Source: Brachycybe producta (Eukaryota; Arthropoda; Diplopoda; Playtdesmida; Andrognathidae). From it: a DNA stretch of 64,000 nt. The notes below the pieces were generated by a model that had not been told where the DNA came from, did no database searches, and saw only the letters and a program-made list of their open reading frames with translations. The position numbers and the translations under genes are program-made. Of the stretch, positions 1 to 11,778 are shown one piece after another (position 1 is the stretch's first letter; each line of letters begins with the position of its first letter). Where the stretch lies: positions 2,391,957-2,455,956 of the forward strand of contig JAUPFP010000008.1 of the NCBI GenBank assembly GCA_036925085.1. Reading direction: 5' to 3'.

Positions 1-40
1 AAAAATATAACCCATTAGAACAAAAAGCATTATTTTTTCA

Positions 41-2659
<2,619 letters not shown>

Positions 2660-3428
2660 CGTGGCGATTTACTTGATGCACCTTTCTTGCGTTTTTATAA
2701 CGAACGAACGAAACGCAAAACAACCACGTTTGTGACGCTCAAAAACAAAATGGACGATAAAAACGACAACAGTGTTGTCAGATACCAAGTCACCAACTTC
2801 TTAAGCATGAAAATTATTAATGCAGTTTTGCTTATAAACCGTAGCGTCTTAAATGATTTTTTGATTGGCATATTGAATTATCACTGCTATTAAACCGCCT
2901 GAAATTCATTAAAAGACGATGTTCTAATAAATACTAATAGATAGTATTAAGGTCACCCTGTACTTATAATCGGCTGGGGCGCGCCAACATTTGAGATCGG
3001 CGAATTAGAATTCTAAATTTTAAATAAACTCAAGTTTTTATGAGAGGGGGGGGGGAAACGTTGAATCCGAAAAATATATTTAATTCTACTTAAACTGTAA
3101 TAGACATAAATAAGACTATATACCAAAAAAAAAAGGCTAGGAAAAAAACTTAAAACAGCGGCGGCGGCGGCTAACCTCAAGACATTACTCAGTTTAAGGA
3201 CTGTTACTGCGGTTAACTATGCAATCGCAACACACCAAACCACAACAAAACAAAAACACCATTTCATCATCGAATAAAATGTTTTCATCAAAAATTTATT
3301 CATACAATTTGTACAAGTTTTCTATAATAAAAACAAAGAACAATTCTGAAAACAAATGAATTTTTTATTGTTTGTAAACAAAAACAAAAAAAAGCAAAAT
3401 AAAAATTTATCTTCCCCTCATTCTGTGT
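2660..3428. other. Intergenic: DHX15 upstream region and H2A 3' flank
   Basis: No gene is supported. It contains the presumed DHX15 promoter and 5' UTR, a G run near 3049-3057, a short GCG repeat near 3159-3170 and AT-rich filler. The short open frames here have no recognisable similarity. Confidence 0.6.
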
Positions 3429-3444
3429 GGCCCTTAAAAGGGCC
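3429..3444 (-). promoter_or_regulatory. Histone 3' stem-loop of H2A
   Basis: On the minus strand this reads as a perfect 6-bp stem (GGCCCU/AGGGCC) with a UUUA loop, 53 nt after the H2A stop. About 10 nt further on is a purine-rich GAGGGGAAGA block that fits the U7 snRNA binding (histone downstream) element. This is the replication-dependent, non-polyadenylated histone mRNA end. Confidence 0.93.
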
Positions 3445-3497
3445 GTTGTTTAGATTGTTAAAAACGTTTGACGATAATAATGATGGACGAATTTCTT

Positions 3498-4196
<699 letters not shown>

Positions 4197-4571
4197 ATGC
4201 CGCCGCAAACGAGTGGAAAAGCTGCAAAGAAAGCCGGAAAGGCTCAAAAGAACATAACAAAGTCTGACAAAAAGAAAAAGAAGAAGAGGAGGAAGGAGTC
4301 GTACGCAATTTACATCTACAAGGTCCTGAAACAGGTCCATCCGGATACTGGAATCTCGTCTAAAGCCATGTCCATCATGAACAGTTTTGTGAACGATATT
4401 TTTGAACGGATCGCTGCTGAAGCTTCTCGTCTAGCTCATTACAACAAGCGATCAACGATCACAAGTCGGGAGATTCAGACTGCTGTTCGACTCCTTTTAC
4501 CCGGTGAATTGGCTAAGCACGCCGTCTCCGAAGGGACGAAGGCCGTCACCAAGTACACCAGTTCCAAATAA
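4197..4571 (+). CDS. H2B: Histone H2B (replication-dependent, intronless)
   Basis: Core histone of 124 residues, single exon. A Lys-rich N-terminal tail is followed by the histone fold beginning [20 protein letters not shown] and ending [11 protein letters not shown], the usual metazoan C-terminus with the ubiquitylatable Lys. The N-terminal tail, with a run of about six lysines, looks lineage-specific. It shares a divergent promoter with H2A, and a stem-loop follows 40 nt after the stop. Confidence 0.98.
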   Translation: MPPQTSGKAAKKAGKAQKNITKSDKKKKKKRRKESYAIYIYKVLKQVHPDTGISSKAMSIMNSFVNDIFERIAAEASRLAHYNKRSTITSREIQTAVRLLLPGELAKHAVSEGTKAVTKYTSSK

Positions 4572-4611
4572 ACTGAACATTCATCTGAAAAGAGACTTTA
4601 ATAAAATCAAC

Positions 4612-4627
4612 GGCCCTTTTAAGGGCC
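4612..4627 (+). promoter_or_regulatory. Histone 3' stem-loop of H2B
   Basis: A perfect 6-bp stem (GGCCCU/AGGGCC) with a UUUA loop, followed by ACACA and then a purine-rich GAGAGAAAGAAAG block (about 4641-4653) suitable for U7 snRNA pairing. Confidence 0.93.
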
Positions 4628-5892
4628 ACACATACAGTTTGAGAGAAAGAAAGTTTTTGAGTTTTGCGTGTTTTTATTCTTCAAAAAAATAAAAATTTCT
4701 CTTTGAAATAAAACTTGTGTAATTTTTCTTTTACGTTCGTTACGTCTTACGTATTAAAACTTAATTTTAAGGAAGTCGTTGGTTTTTGTTTTTATTGACT
4801 TTAACTAGGGGAGATAATTCAATCTATTCGGAATAAACAATTATGCAAATAAAGAAAAACCGTTTAAACGAAATATTTTTGGCGGCGTTTACGGGCTGTT
4901 TTCTAACAGGGCTTTCAGGCTTAAAAGTTGATCGAATAAAATGAGTAAAAAAAACGTGAAAAATAAATTATTTTGACATTTGTTACAGCTTTTGTTTAAA
5001 TTAAAAGCAATCTTAATATTTCAGTAAAAAAAAATTATAAAACAAAACGTTTATTACGTAATATTCGTCACAGTTTTTTGTACAATTTATGCAAAAATTG
5101 GAGCATAAATAAATCACAATGTAGCAGTTAGCAATAGATGTTTTTTTTGTTTTCAAAAGGTTCTTTTATTAATTTGTGGGTAACTTGATTGGTTCGTACG
5201 CGAGTAAGAAAAAAACGTATTGATAGTATTGTATGGCTTTTAATAAGGTTCTATGAATTTAGAATTTCTTTTGGGCCGTTTTGGATTTGGTATTATCGTG
5301 TATTTTCTGAATAATGGTGTCTGCCTGCAACAAAGCCCGTCTATTGAAGACGGATGATATATTGTGTCTTTGTATTATGGGTTCATACAACTTCATCTAG
5401 GTCTATTGGGGCCTCAGCTACACAAAAACGAAATTCAAGTAATCCTCGATCTACTCCTCAAGTGAAGGCCCATCAAAACCCAAATTCTAGACTTTTATAA
5501 ACACTGAAAAAGTTAAAAAAAAAATATTGCTTAAAAAAGTTTAGGTCATGTCTAAAAACAAGAACCGAACTCCCGCTATATTTATAGTTCATTAGCCTGG
5601 ACAGCGTGCCCTTTGACCCCATTCTATAAGCAGGATTTTTGTCTATTGATTCATTCACTGTGAATTACTAGTATATTGTTGGTTCCGTTGAACTTTCATT
5701 TTTAATCCAATCACTAATACACATCGTTACCGTGAATCAATAAGAGCAATAAAAACTTATTTACATCATATTATTTATTATTCAATACAAAACAAAAAAT
5801 CATTTCAATATGTAAATAAAAGAAAAAAACTGCATTATGAATCATCATGATATGATAATAAAAAAGATTATATTTCCCTCATTATATTATTT
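4628..5892. other. Intergenic, AT-rich
   Basis: No gene recognised. Short open frames (for example minus 5473-5658) have no family features. The stretch leads to the orphan histone stem-loop at its right end. Confidence 0.55.
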
Positions 5893-5908
5893 GGCTCTGA
5901 AAAGGGCC
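5893..5908 (-). pseudogene. Orphan histone 3' stem-loop (relic of a lost minus-strand histone gene)
   Basis: The minus strand reads GGCCCUUUUCAGAGCC, one base different from the functional H4 stem-loop here and one from the metazoan consensus; the change leaves a C-A mismatch at the fourth stem pair. Downstream on the minus strand is AATGAGGGAAA, matching the purine-rich element after H2A. The upstream side (GGCCGTTTTAG on the plus strand) resembles the H2A and H4 3' UTRs. No histone reading frame lies in the 130 bp before the LTR element at 6040, nor beyond its other end, so the coding part appears to be gone. Confidence 0.6.
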
Positions 5909-6035
5909 GTTTTAGCCATTAGGCCTTTTTTAGTCCATGAGTTGCTGTTATTGATTTATTATACTCAATTATTTTATGCGATATTTTAAGAATTCATGAT
6001 GTATTCGTTACAATAAGAACGCATTTTAAACCATG

Positions 6036-6039
6036 TTTC
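6036..6039. repeat. Target-site duplication TTTC, left copy
   Basis: The four bases immediately left of the left LTR are TTTC. The same four bases (14031-14034) follow the right LTR. A 4-bp duplication is usual for Ty3/gypsy integration. Confidence 0.75.
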
Positions 6040-8291
6040 TGTTATTTTTACCTCCACTCTATAGCCCTGAAAGTCAAAATTCAAAATTTTGGAAAAGGGG
6101 AAGAAGTGAAAGTGTACAGCTTGGTTCAGGTTCCAGACAATGGTCTATTTGGGGAACCAGTATCCCTGTTTTGATCAAGTTGTGCCCCCCTATGTTTCTT
6201 GGTGTATTTTTATGTTATTGGCCTTGTTTAAAAAGTAAATTATTAGTTTCCTACCTTTTCTTGATGCTCGTTCAGATGTCCAGTTGATTTGGGGTTGTGG
6301 AGTTGATTGCTGAACTGGCACACACTTAAATTAAACACCAACTCAAATGATGATCACAAAACACTATGAAGTTTGCACACAATTTATTGTTTTAATTTGT
6401 AAACCAACCACAATTAATTATAATTCTGTATGTGTAAACCAAAATATTTTAAAGTTCTATTTGTGAAAGCAACAAAAATGATCTAAGAGTTCTGAATATG
6501 CAACCAAAATATTTTAGAGTTCTGAATGTGTAATCCCAAAATATTTCAGAGTTCTGAATGTGTAATCCCAAAATATTTTAGAGTTCTGAAAGTGTAATGA
6601 GAATATTTTAGAGTTCTGAAAGTGTAATGAAAATATTTTAGAGTTCTGAAAGTGTAATGAGAATATTTTAGAGTTCTGAATGTGTAATGAGAATATTTTA
6701 GAGTTCTGAATGTGTAATCTCAAAATATTTTAGAGTTCTGAAAGTATAACCAAAATATTTTAGAGTTCTGAAAGTGTAATCTCAAAATATTTTAGAGTTC
6801 TGAAAGTGTAATCTCAAAATATTTTAGAGTTCTGAAAGTATAATCTCAAAATATTTTAGAGTTCTGAAAGTATAACCAAAATATTTTAGAGTTCTGAAAG
6901 TGTAATCTCAAAATATTTTAGAGTTCTGAAAGTATAACCAAAATATTTTAGAGTTCTGAAAGTATAACCAAAATATTTTAGAGTTCTGAAAGTGTAATCT
7001 CAAAATATTTTAGAGTTCTGAAAGTGTAATCTCAAAATATTTTAGAGTTCTGAAAGTATAATCTCAAAATATTTTAGAGTTCTGAAAGTATAACCAAAAT
7101 ATTTTAGAGTTCTGAAAGTGTAATCTCAAAATATTTTAGAGTTCTGAAAGTATAACCAAAATATTTTAGAGTTCTGAAAGTGTAATCTCAAAATATTTTA
7201 GAGTTCTGAAAGTATAACCAAAATAATTTCTAAGTTAATCAAACAATACACTAGGTTCCTACAGGAAACTAGTATATTGTTTTCTTTTTTCTTGTAAAGA
7301 AAACTAAGTCCTTCTGATCCCTTTACAAACCGCTGGTATTCTTTTATCTCTCTCTCTCTCTCTCTGGCTGTAGACACTCTCTGAAACCTCATTGAGAGCC
7401 TCACACTCTCTTTGAGAGTCTGCCACACTCTGGTCTAAAATCTAAAATGAACTGACTAAAATTGAAGATTTTAGTCCATTCTAGTCTCTCATTGGTTAAC
7501 TTGGGTTGATTATTCAATCATTTAATTGGTCAACCTTATGATTGAAAAGTGAAAGTATTGTGATTGACATGAAGGACTAACATGATATCAGGTGTTGACA
7601 AAAGTTACATTAAATGTAAACACAGGTGTGACCTTTCTTAGAAAAGGTTAATTTTAAGTGTTAGTTTGCTTTAAAAGTAACGATAGAATAATATTATATC
7701 TTATTATGATTGACAGGCCATTTTAACATTTCCTCTTATTATGACAGCAAATCTCATAAATTATTTATGTGATCTTATTATTTTCACACCCCCAGCCTAG
7801 TCACCGTATGATATTTTGTTAATGTGTGATGTGTATGCCTATTGTAGTTAATTGTTTCTTCTTTCTGTTATCATTGTTTCACTTAAGGTGTTAAATTACA
7901 CCTTTTAACTTTTCTTTCTATTCACTTAAGGTGTTATATTACACCTTTTAGCTTTTACATACGACACACCTGTTATGACACTTGTTTACATTTTAAACTT
8001 TCTTCTTCTCTATCGTCTATTCTTTTTCAGGTGTCACATTACACCTTTCTAGTTAAACACCTGTTTTCATTCACAAGTTCTTTTAAACATTATTATTAAC
8101 ATTATTATTAACATTATTATTATTATTATTATCATTATTACCATTATTATTACTATTATTATTATTACAATTCTTATTGTTGCTTTTCCTTTTTGGTTTC
8201 TATTTAGTTTTTTGTTTTGTTTATTTTTGTTTATGTATGATTTCATGTTAGGTGTTTAGGTGCATTTATAGTCCATTTTGAACACCTAACA
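6040..8291 (-). repeat. Left LTR (3' LTR of the element), 2,252 bp
   Basis: Begins TGTTATTTTTACCTCCAC and ends GAACACCTAACA on the plus strand. It contains a roughly 26-unit minisatellite, a CT-rich microsatellite (about 7351-7365), several AGGTGT palindromes (7885-8050) and an ATT-rich microsatellite (about 8088-8166). Offset from the right copy is a constant 5,739 bp with no indel. Confidence 0.93.
6425..7222. repeat. Minisatellite inside the left LTR, 30-32 bp units
   Basis: About 26 tandem units share the core ATATTTTAGAGTTCTGAA, followed by either AGTGTAATCTCAA or AGTATAACCAA, or at the left end ATGTGTAATCC variants. The two main unit types alternate irregularly. The array carries no unique spacers. 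The same array, unit for unit, is in the right LTR (12164-12961). Confidence 0.92.
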
Positions 8292-8304
8292 TCCCTACCC
8301 CCTA
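8292..8304 (-). promoter_or_regulatory. Polypurine tract of the LTR element
   Basis: The minus strand reads TAGGGGGTAGGGA directly before the TG of the 3' LTR. This is the expected place and composition for the plus-strand DNA primer, with one interrupting T. Confidence 0.7.
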
Positions 8305-9390
8305 AATTTCACTTCCCACATTTAATCTGTGTAATTTACCCTAATTGTCATGAACCTTCACTTACAATAGTCCTAATTTTCTACTTTTTTTTTTTCATGT
8401 TATCATTTACCCCATTTTAGCACTTCTATATCTCTTCACTCTTGGATAATTTTATAAATAGACAAATTGCAGCACATTTTAGGAATTGCTCACAAATTCT
8501 ATTAGTTCATTGTTTTGATGTAGTCCTCATGATGGTTTTGTATAGATGTCATCAGATGGTTACTAGGTTGTCATCTGTTGATTGCTGATCTGTAAATCAG
8601 TTTCTGTTGAAATTGTCCTTTAGACATCACTCAGGCTACAATGTCAATATTCAGTCTGATGAAAGGTTGAAGTTCTCCCAAATTGGCAAACCAAGGTCTA
8701 AGTCTTCAAAGTATTAGTCTGCTTTTCTGAAGAGATTTTTTTGATTAACTGTTATAACATCTGGTATTAGTCTGCTTTTCTGAAGAAATTGTCGACTTGC
8801 TAACCTAGCATCTGTAGAGGTTTTCGTTGATGTTCCAATTTTTTGATGAAAGTACAAAGCTCCAACTTGAATGTGGATACAATGTTCTGATTTCGTGAAC
8901 AAACAATACATTTCAATTGACACTTTTAGTACTTGTTATAAGAGTGAGAGATCTAATGCTTACAACAAATGAATAGTCATTTTTTTTTTACCTAGTTTGT
9001 TTGTTTTTCTAGCCTGTAACTATCCTAACAATTTTCTTATCATACTCTATCCTTCCTAACACATTTCTAAAATAGCAGGACAATTCTTTGTTGGTCTACA
9101 AGCCCTAAACACACAATACAAATTACAGATGTACATAATAAATTTGAAACACTTTTAACTACTTTTTCAACACATAAAAATACAATTCTGGTTAATAGTA
9201 TAATAATTGCATGGGTTACATAAAAATTATATAAATGGTAGATTATATAAAAATCATAAAATTAAACATGTTATTCTTTAGCAAATATTGTTTACCTTTA
9301 ACATGGAATTTGCCTTTTCATCATATTACCTTTTTTAGATAAAGATAATGTGAAGGGAGCCAGATTCCATTCCAAATTCAGGATTTATAA

Positions 9391-10130
9391 CTACCTGTTT
9401 TTTCCCACATGTGAACTTCTTTCTATTCCATCTTTTCTAATTATTACAGTGCCTTCTGCACTAACCATTATAACGGGATCATTAAGTTTGATGAAGTTCA
9501 CCCCATCCTCAATTTTGAATGCATCCATTCCCAGTAAATTTTGCCCATAACATTTGTTTTGTTTTGTGGCTGATTCAGACACATTGAAATAATAATTCTC
9601 TATATTATTTCAAACTTATGATTGTACCTTGTTATTTATTTAGATTATGTAATTTTTCATTTATTTTTTTTTTAAATTATTTTACTTGTATTATATATCC
9701 ATTAAATTTTTTCCCAATATATATTTTTTTTTATGTTGATCCCCCATTTAATAATTGTAGAGGCAATATACTACCATTTCCCATTTCAGCTTTTCTACTT
9801 GCCAAAATGTTCCATTATTATAAGAATAAAATTATTCTATTCATTTCATCTCATTCACTGAGATGTTTTTTAAACTCCCCTTTTGTTTTCCATTTTACCC
9901 TTAACTTCAATTTTTCTCTATTTTCATGTTCATCAAATTTTCTGATTACTATATTTCTTGACATTATTTTTCTTCATCACTTTTTTACTCAATTATTGAC
10001 TCCTGAATAGCTTTTTTGGGTATGGGTGCTAGCTCCAATGTATTTCCTGTTTGGCTAGGACTAATAGCACATTAATTGTGGGCATGAAATTTTCTTCCAT
10101 AAAGTATCCCGTTATTATAGTACTCACATC
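9391..10130 (-). pseudogene. Degenerate aspartic-protease-like region of the LTR element
   Basis: Minus-strand frames downstream of gag contain an NLLGMD segment (in 9391-9582), resembling the conserved end of retroelement proteases, and frame-shifted fragments upstream near 9990-10130. An intact DTGA active-site motif was not found in the gag orientation. The interior from 8305 to 9390 shows no reverse transcriptase motif. Treated as decayed coding sequence; assignment rests on weak motif similarity. Confidence 0.35.
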
Positions 10131-10343
10131 CATGGTTTTAGGTATGAATTATTTTTTCATGTTATCCTGTAATACCATATAGCCTCCCATTCTGTTTTCA
10201 ATTGAGTTTGGTTTTATGTCATAGGGGTACCTACCCCCTAGGCTGTTTCATAATTCTTTTCCACTTGTCTAATTTTTACCTTTAAATTCTTATCTTTATT
10301 CAACTTATATATTCATTGTTCCCCCTATTAGAACCTATCATTT

Positions 10344-10683
10344 CTTAATTATACGGATGGTCCATCATCCAACATTAGTGTTTTAATTATCTAACCATAT
10401 TCTTACCTAATTCCGGACAGTCCGTCGTCCAACACTAATGGTTTAAACCACTATTTGTTTTCATTCACTTTCTGTTTTACTGTTTTCTTCTTGCTCTTTT
10501 AAACTTATTTTTCTCAATTACACGGACAATCTGTTGTCCAACATTACTGCTTTTAACTCCCTGTTTCATTTCTTATTTTATTCCGGACAATCCACTGTCC
10601 AGCAGTAATGTTTTAAATCATTTTCCTTTTTATTCATTTGTCTATTTTACTCTTGTTTTTCTTAACTTCATTTTCTGTAACTG
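10344..10683 (-). repeat. Two tandem ~170-bp units, each with two hairpins
   Basis: Four 16-nt inverted repeats (10355-10370, 10415-10430, 10524-10539, 10585-10600) each have a 6-nt loop and about a 5-bp stem starting GGA, followed by an AACA(T/C)TA(A/G)TG-like tail. Spacing is 60, 109 and 61, which shows a duplicated 169-170-bp module. The first hairpin has GGATG/CATCC where its homologue has GGACA/TGTCC, so both inner base pairs changed on both sides. Located between gag and the protease remnant in the element RNA. Confidence 0.7.
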
Positions 10684-10742
10684 TTTTATGGCATCCTTGC
10701 ACCTTTATGTCTAACTGCTAAATTTGGGTCTCTAGCCTCAAT

Positions 10743-11357
10743 TTAATTTACCCCATTTTTCCCTTGTACTAATTTCTCATTTTCTTCTTCGGCTAAAATA
10801 ATTGCGATTGTCTCTTGTAAATTAGCAGGATTCCGGGACAACACAAACCTTTTAATTCGGGAATTCAATCCTTTTATAATTTGGTTTTGGATCATACCAT
10901 CCCGCATGGCTATTTGATCTGGAGTAGGATTTTCATCGGTGAAAGTTCTACCTCGAGTTTTTACCCTCAAAATGTACTCTATTGCACTCTCGGTGCTACT
11001 TTGCTTTTCTTCTAAAAATTTCTGCATTGACACTAATTTGGGTTCTATTGGTTCAAAACGCTGAATCATTAATGCTTTTAGCTCTTCTAGTCTTGTTATC
11101 TGTCTTATCTCTGGGTGATCTCTTAGGAATTCTGCTGCAGGACCTTTACATTTAGCTTTGATTAAGATTATCTGAAATTCCTCTGTCCAATTTGCTAGCC
11201 TAGTGATACCTTCAATCTGCTCAAACAATTCTTTGGCAGATGGACCTTTTCCATCCCCTGAAAAATATGGGATTAAGCTACTATGTACAGGCTGATTCAC
11301 ATTTTGATTGTGCCCCACACCTGAAGTGGTAGCTTCGTTGTCTCCTTGATGATCCAT
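10743..11357 (-). CDS. Retrotransposon Gag-like protein, 204 residues
   Basis: Intact minus-strand reading frame in the LTR element, starting about 400 nt inside the 5' LTR boundary. The body contains a Ty3/gypsy-type capsid region: IPYFSGDGKGPSAKELFEQI, a central segment with AAEFLRDHPEI and a conserved FLEEKQ...A-x2-Y-x2-R stretch, then a C-terminal helix rich in Glu and Asn. No CCHC zinc knuckle is present, and the protein is shorter than most gypsy Gags. It probably forms capsid-like particles for the element. Identification comes from general Gag features and its position, not from a specific family match. Confidence 0.75.
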   Translation of the reverse strand: MDHQGDNEATTSGVGHNQNVNQPVHSSLIPYFSGDGKGPSAKELFEQIEGITRLANWTEEFQIILIKAKCKGPAAEFLRDHPEIRQITRLEELKALMIQRFEPIEPKLVSMQKFLEEKQSSTESAIEYILRVKTRGRTFTDENPTPDQIAMRDGMIQNQIIKGLNSRIKRFVLSRNPANLQETIAIILAEEENEKLVQGKNGVN

Positions 11358-11757
11358 GTTATTTGGTTTATTTGGTTTTCCTTGTAAATTGTTCCCTTAC
11401 AAACCCCACAAAATTTTAAAGAACCTCACCCAAATTTTGTATATAGTCCGCTTTTCTGGGACTTTTTGTATGGGAGCGCGTGCGTGCATGTGTGGGAGCG
11501 AGCAGAAACCACAAAAATATCGCATATGTACTTATATCTACTTAAAACTACTTATTCGGCCATTTGAAAACATCAATCTAAAAGGTATGAAAAACATTGA
11601 GAAGGGAAAAAAAAATTTCAAAGGTTTCACTATTAATTAACATTAATATGTATTTTAATAGGGAAAACATTCAGAAAATTATAACAAAAATTAGAACCCA
11701 GGAATTCAAACTTCAGCTTTAAATCAAAAAGGGGAACACTGAACTCAACAAGGATAA

Positions 11758-11776
11758 AATCCTGTCGACTGCGCCA
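11758..11776 (-). promoter_or_regulatory. Primer-binding site for tRNA-Ser
   Basis: On the minus strand, two bases after the 5' LTR, the sequence TGGCGCAGTCGACAGGATT is complementary to a serine-tRNA 3' end (T-stem CCTGT, acceptor CGACTGC, discriminator G, CCA). tRNA-Ser priming is known in several arthropod Ty3/gypsy elements such as 17.6 and 297. Confidence 0.8.
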
Positions 11777-11778
11777 CT

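Noticed and set aside
6514-6723. Open frames within the LTR (69 and 76 residues, repeated at 12253-12462 and 12937-13167)
   Set aside because: The first is a translation of the minisatellite; both lack any domain and are by-products of low-complexity LTR sequence.
6425-7222. Regular ~31-bp repeats resembling a CRISPR array
   Set aside because: Units are contiguous with no unique spacers, the same array is present in both LTRs, and the DNA is animal nuclear.
9618-10010. Plus-strand 130-codon frame inside the LTR element
   Set aside because: Composition is Phe/Ile/Leu-rich from AT-rich DNA and it runs opposite to gag; no domain.
10018-10050. GASSN protease-like string on the plus strand
   Set aside because: Opposite orientation to gag, no preceding Asp-Thr, and stops follow at once; likely coincidence.
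11758-11776. tRNA-like sequence
   Set aside because: Only the 3' end of a serine tRNA is matched, in the right place for a primer-binding site; no full tRNA fold.
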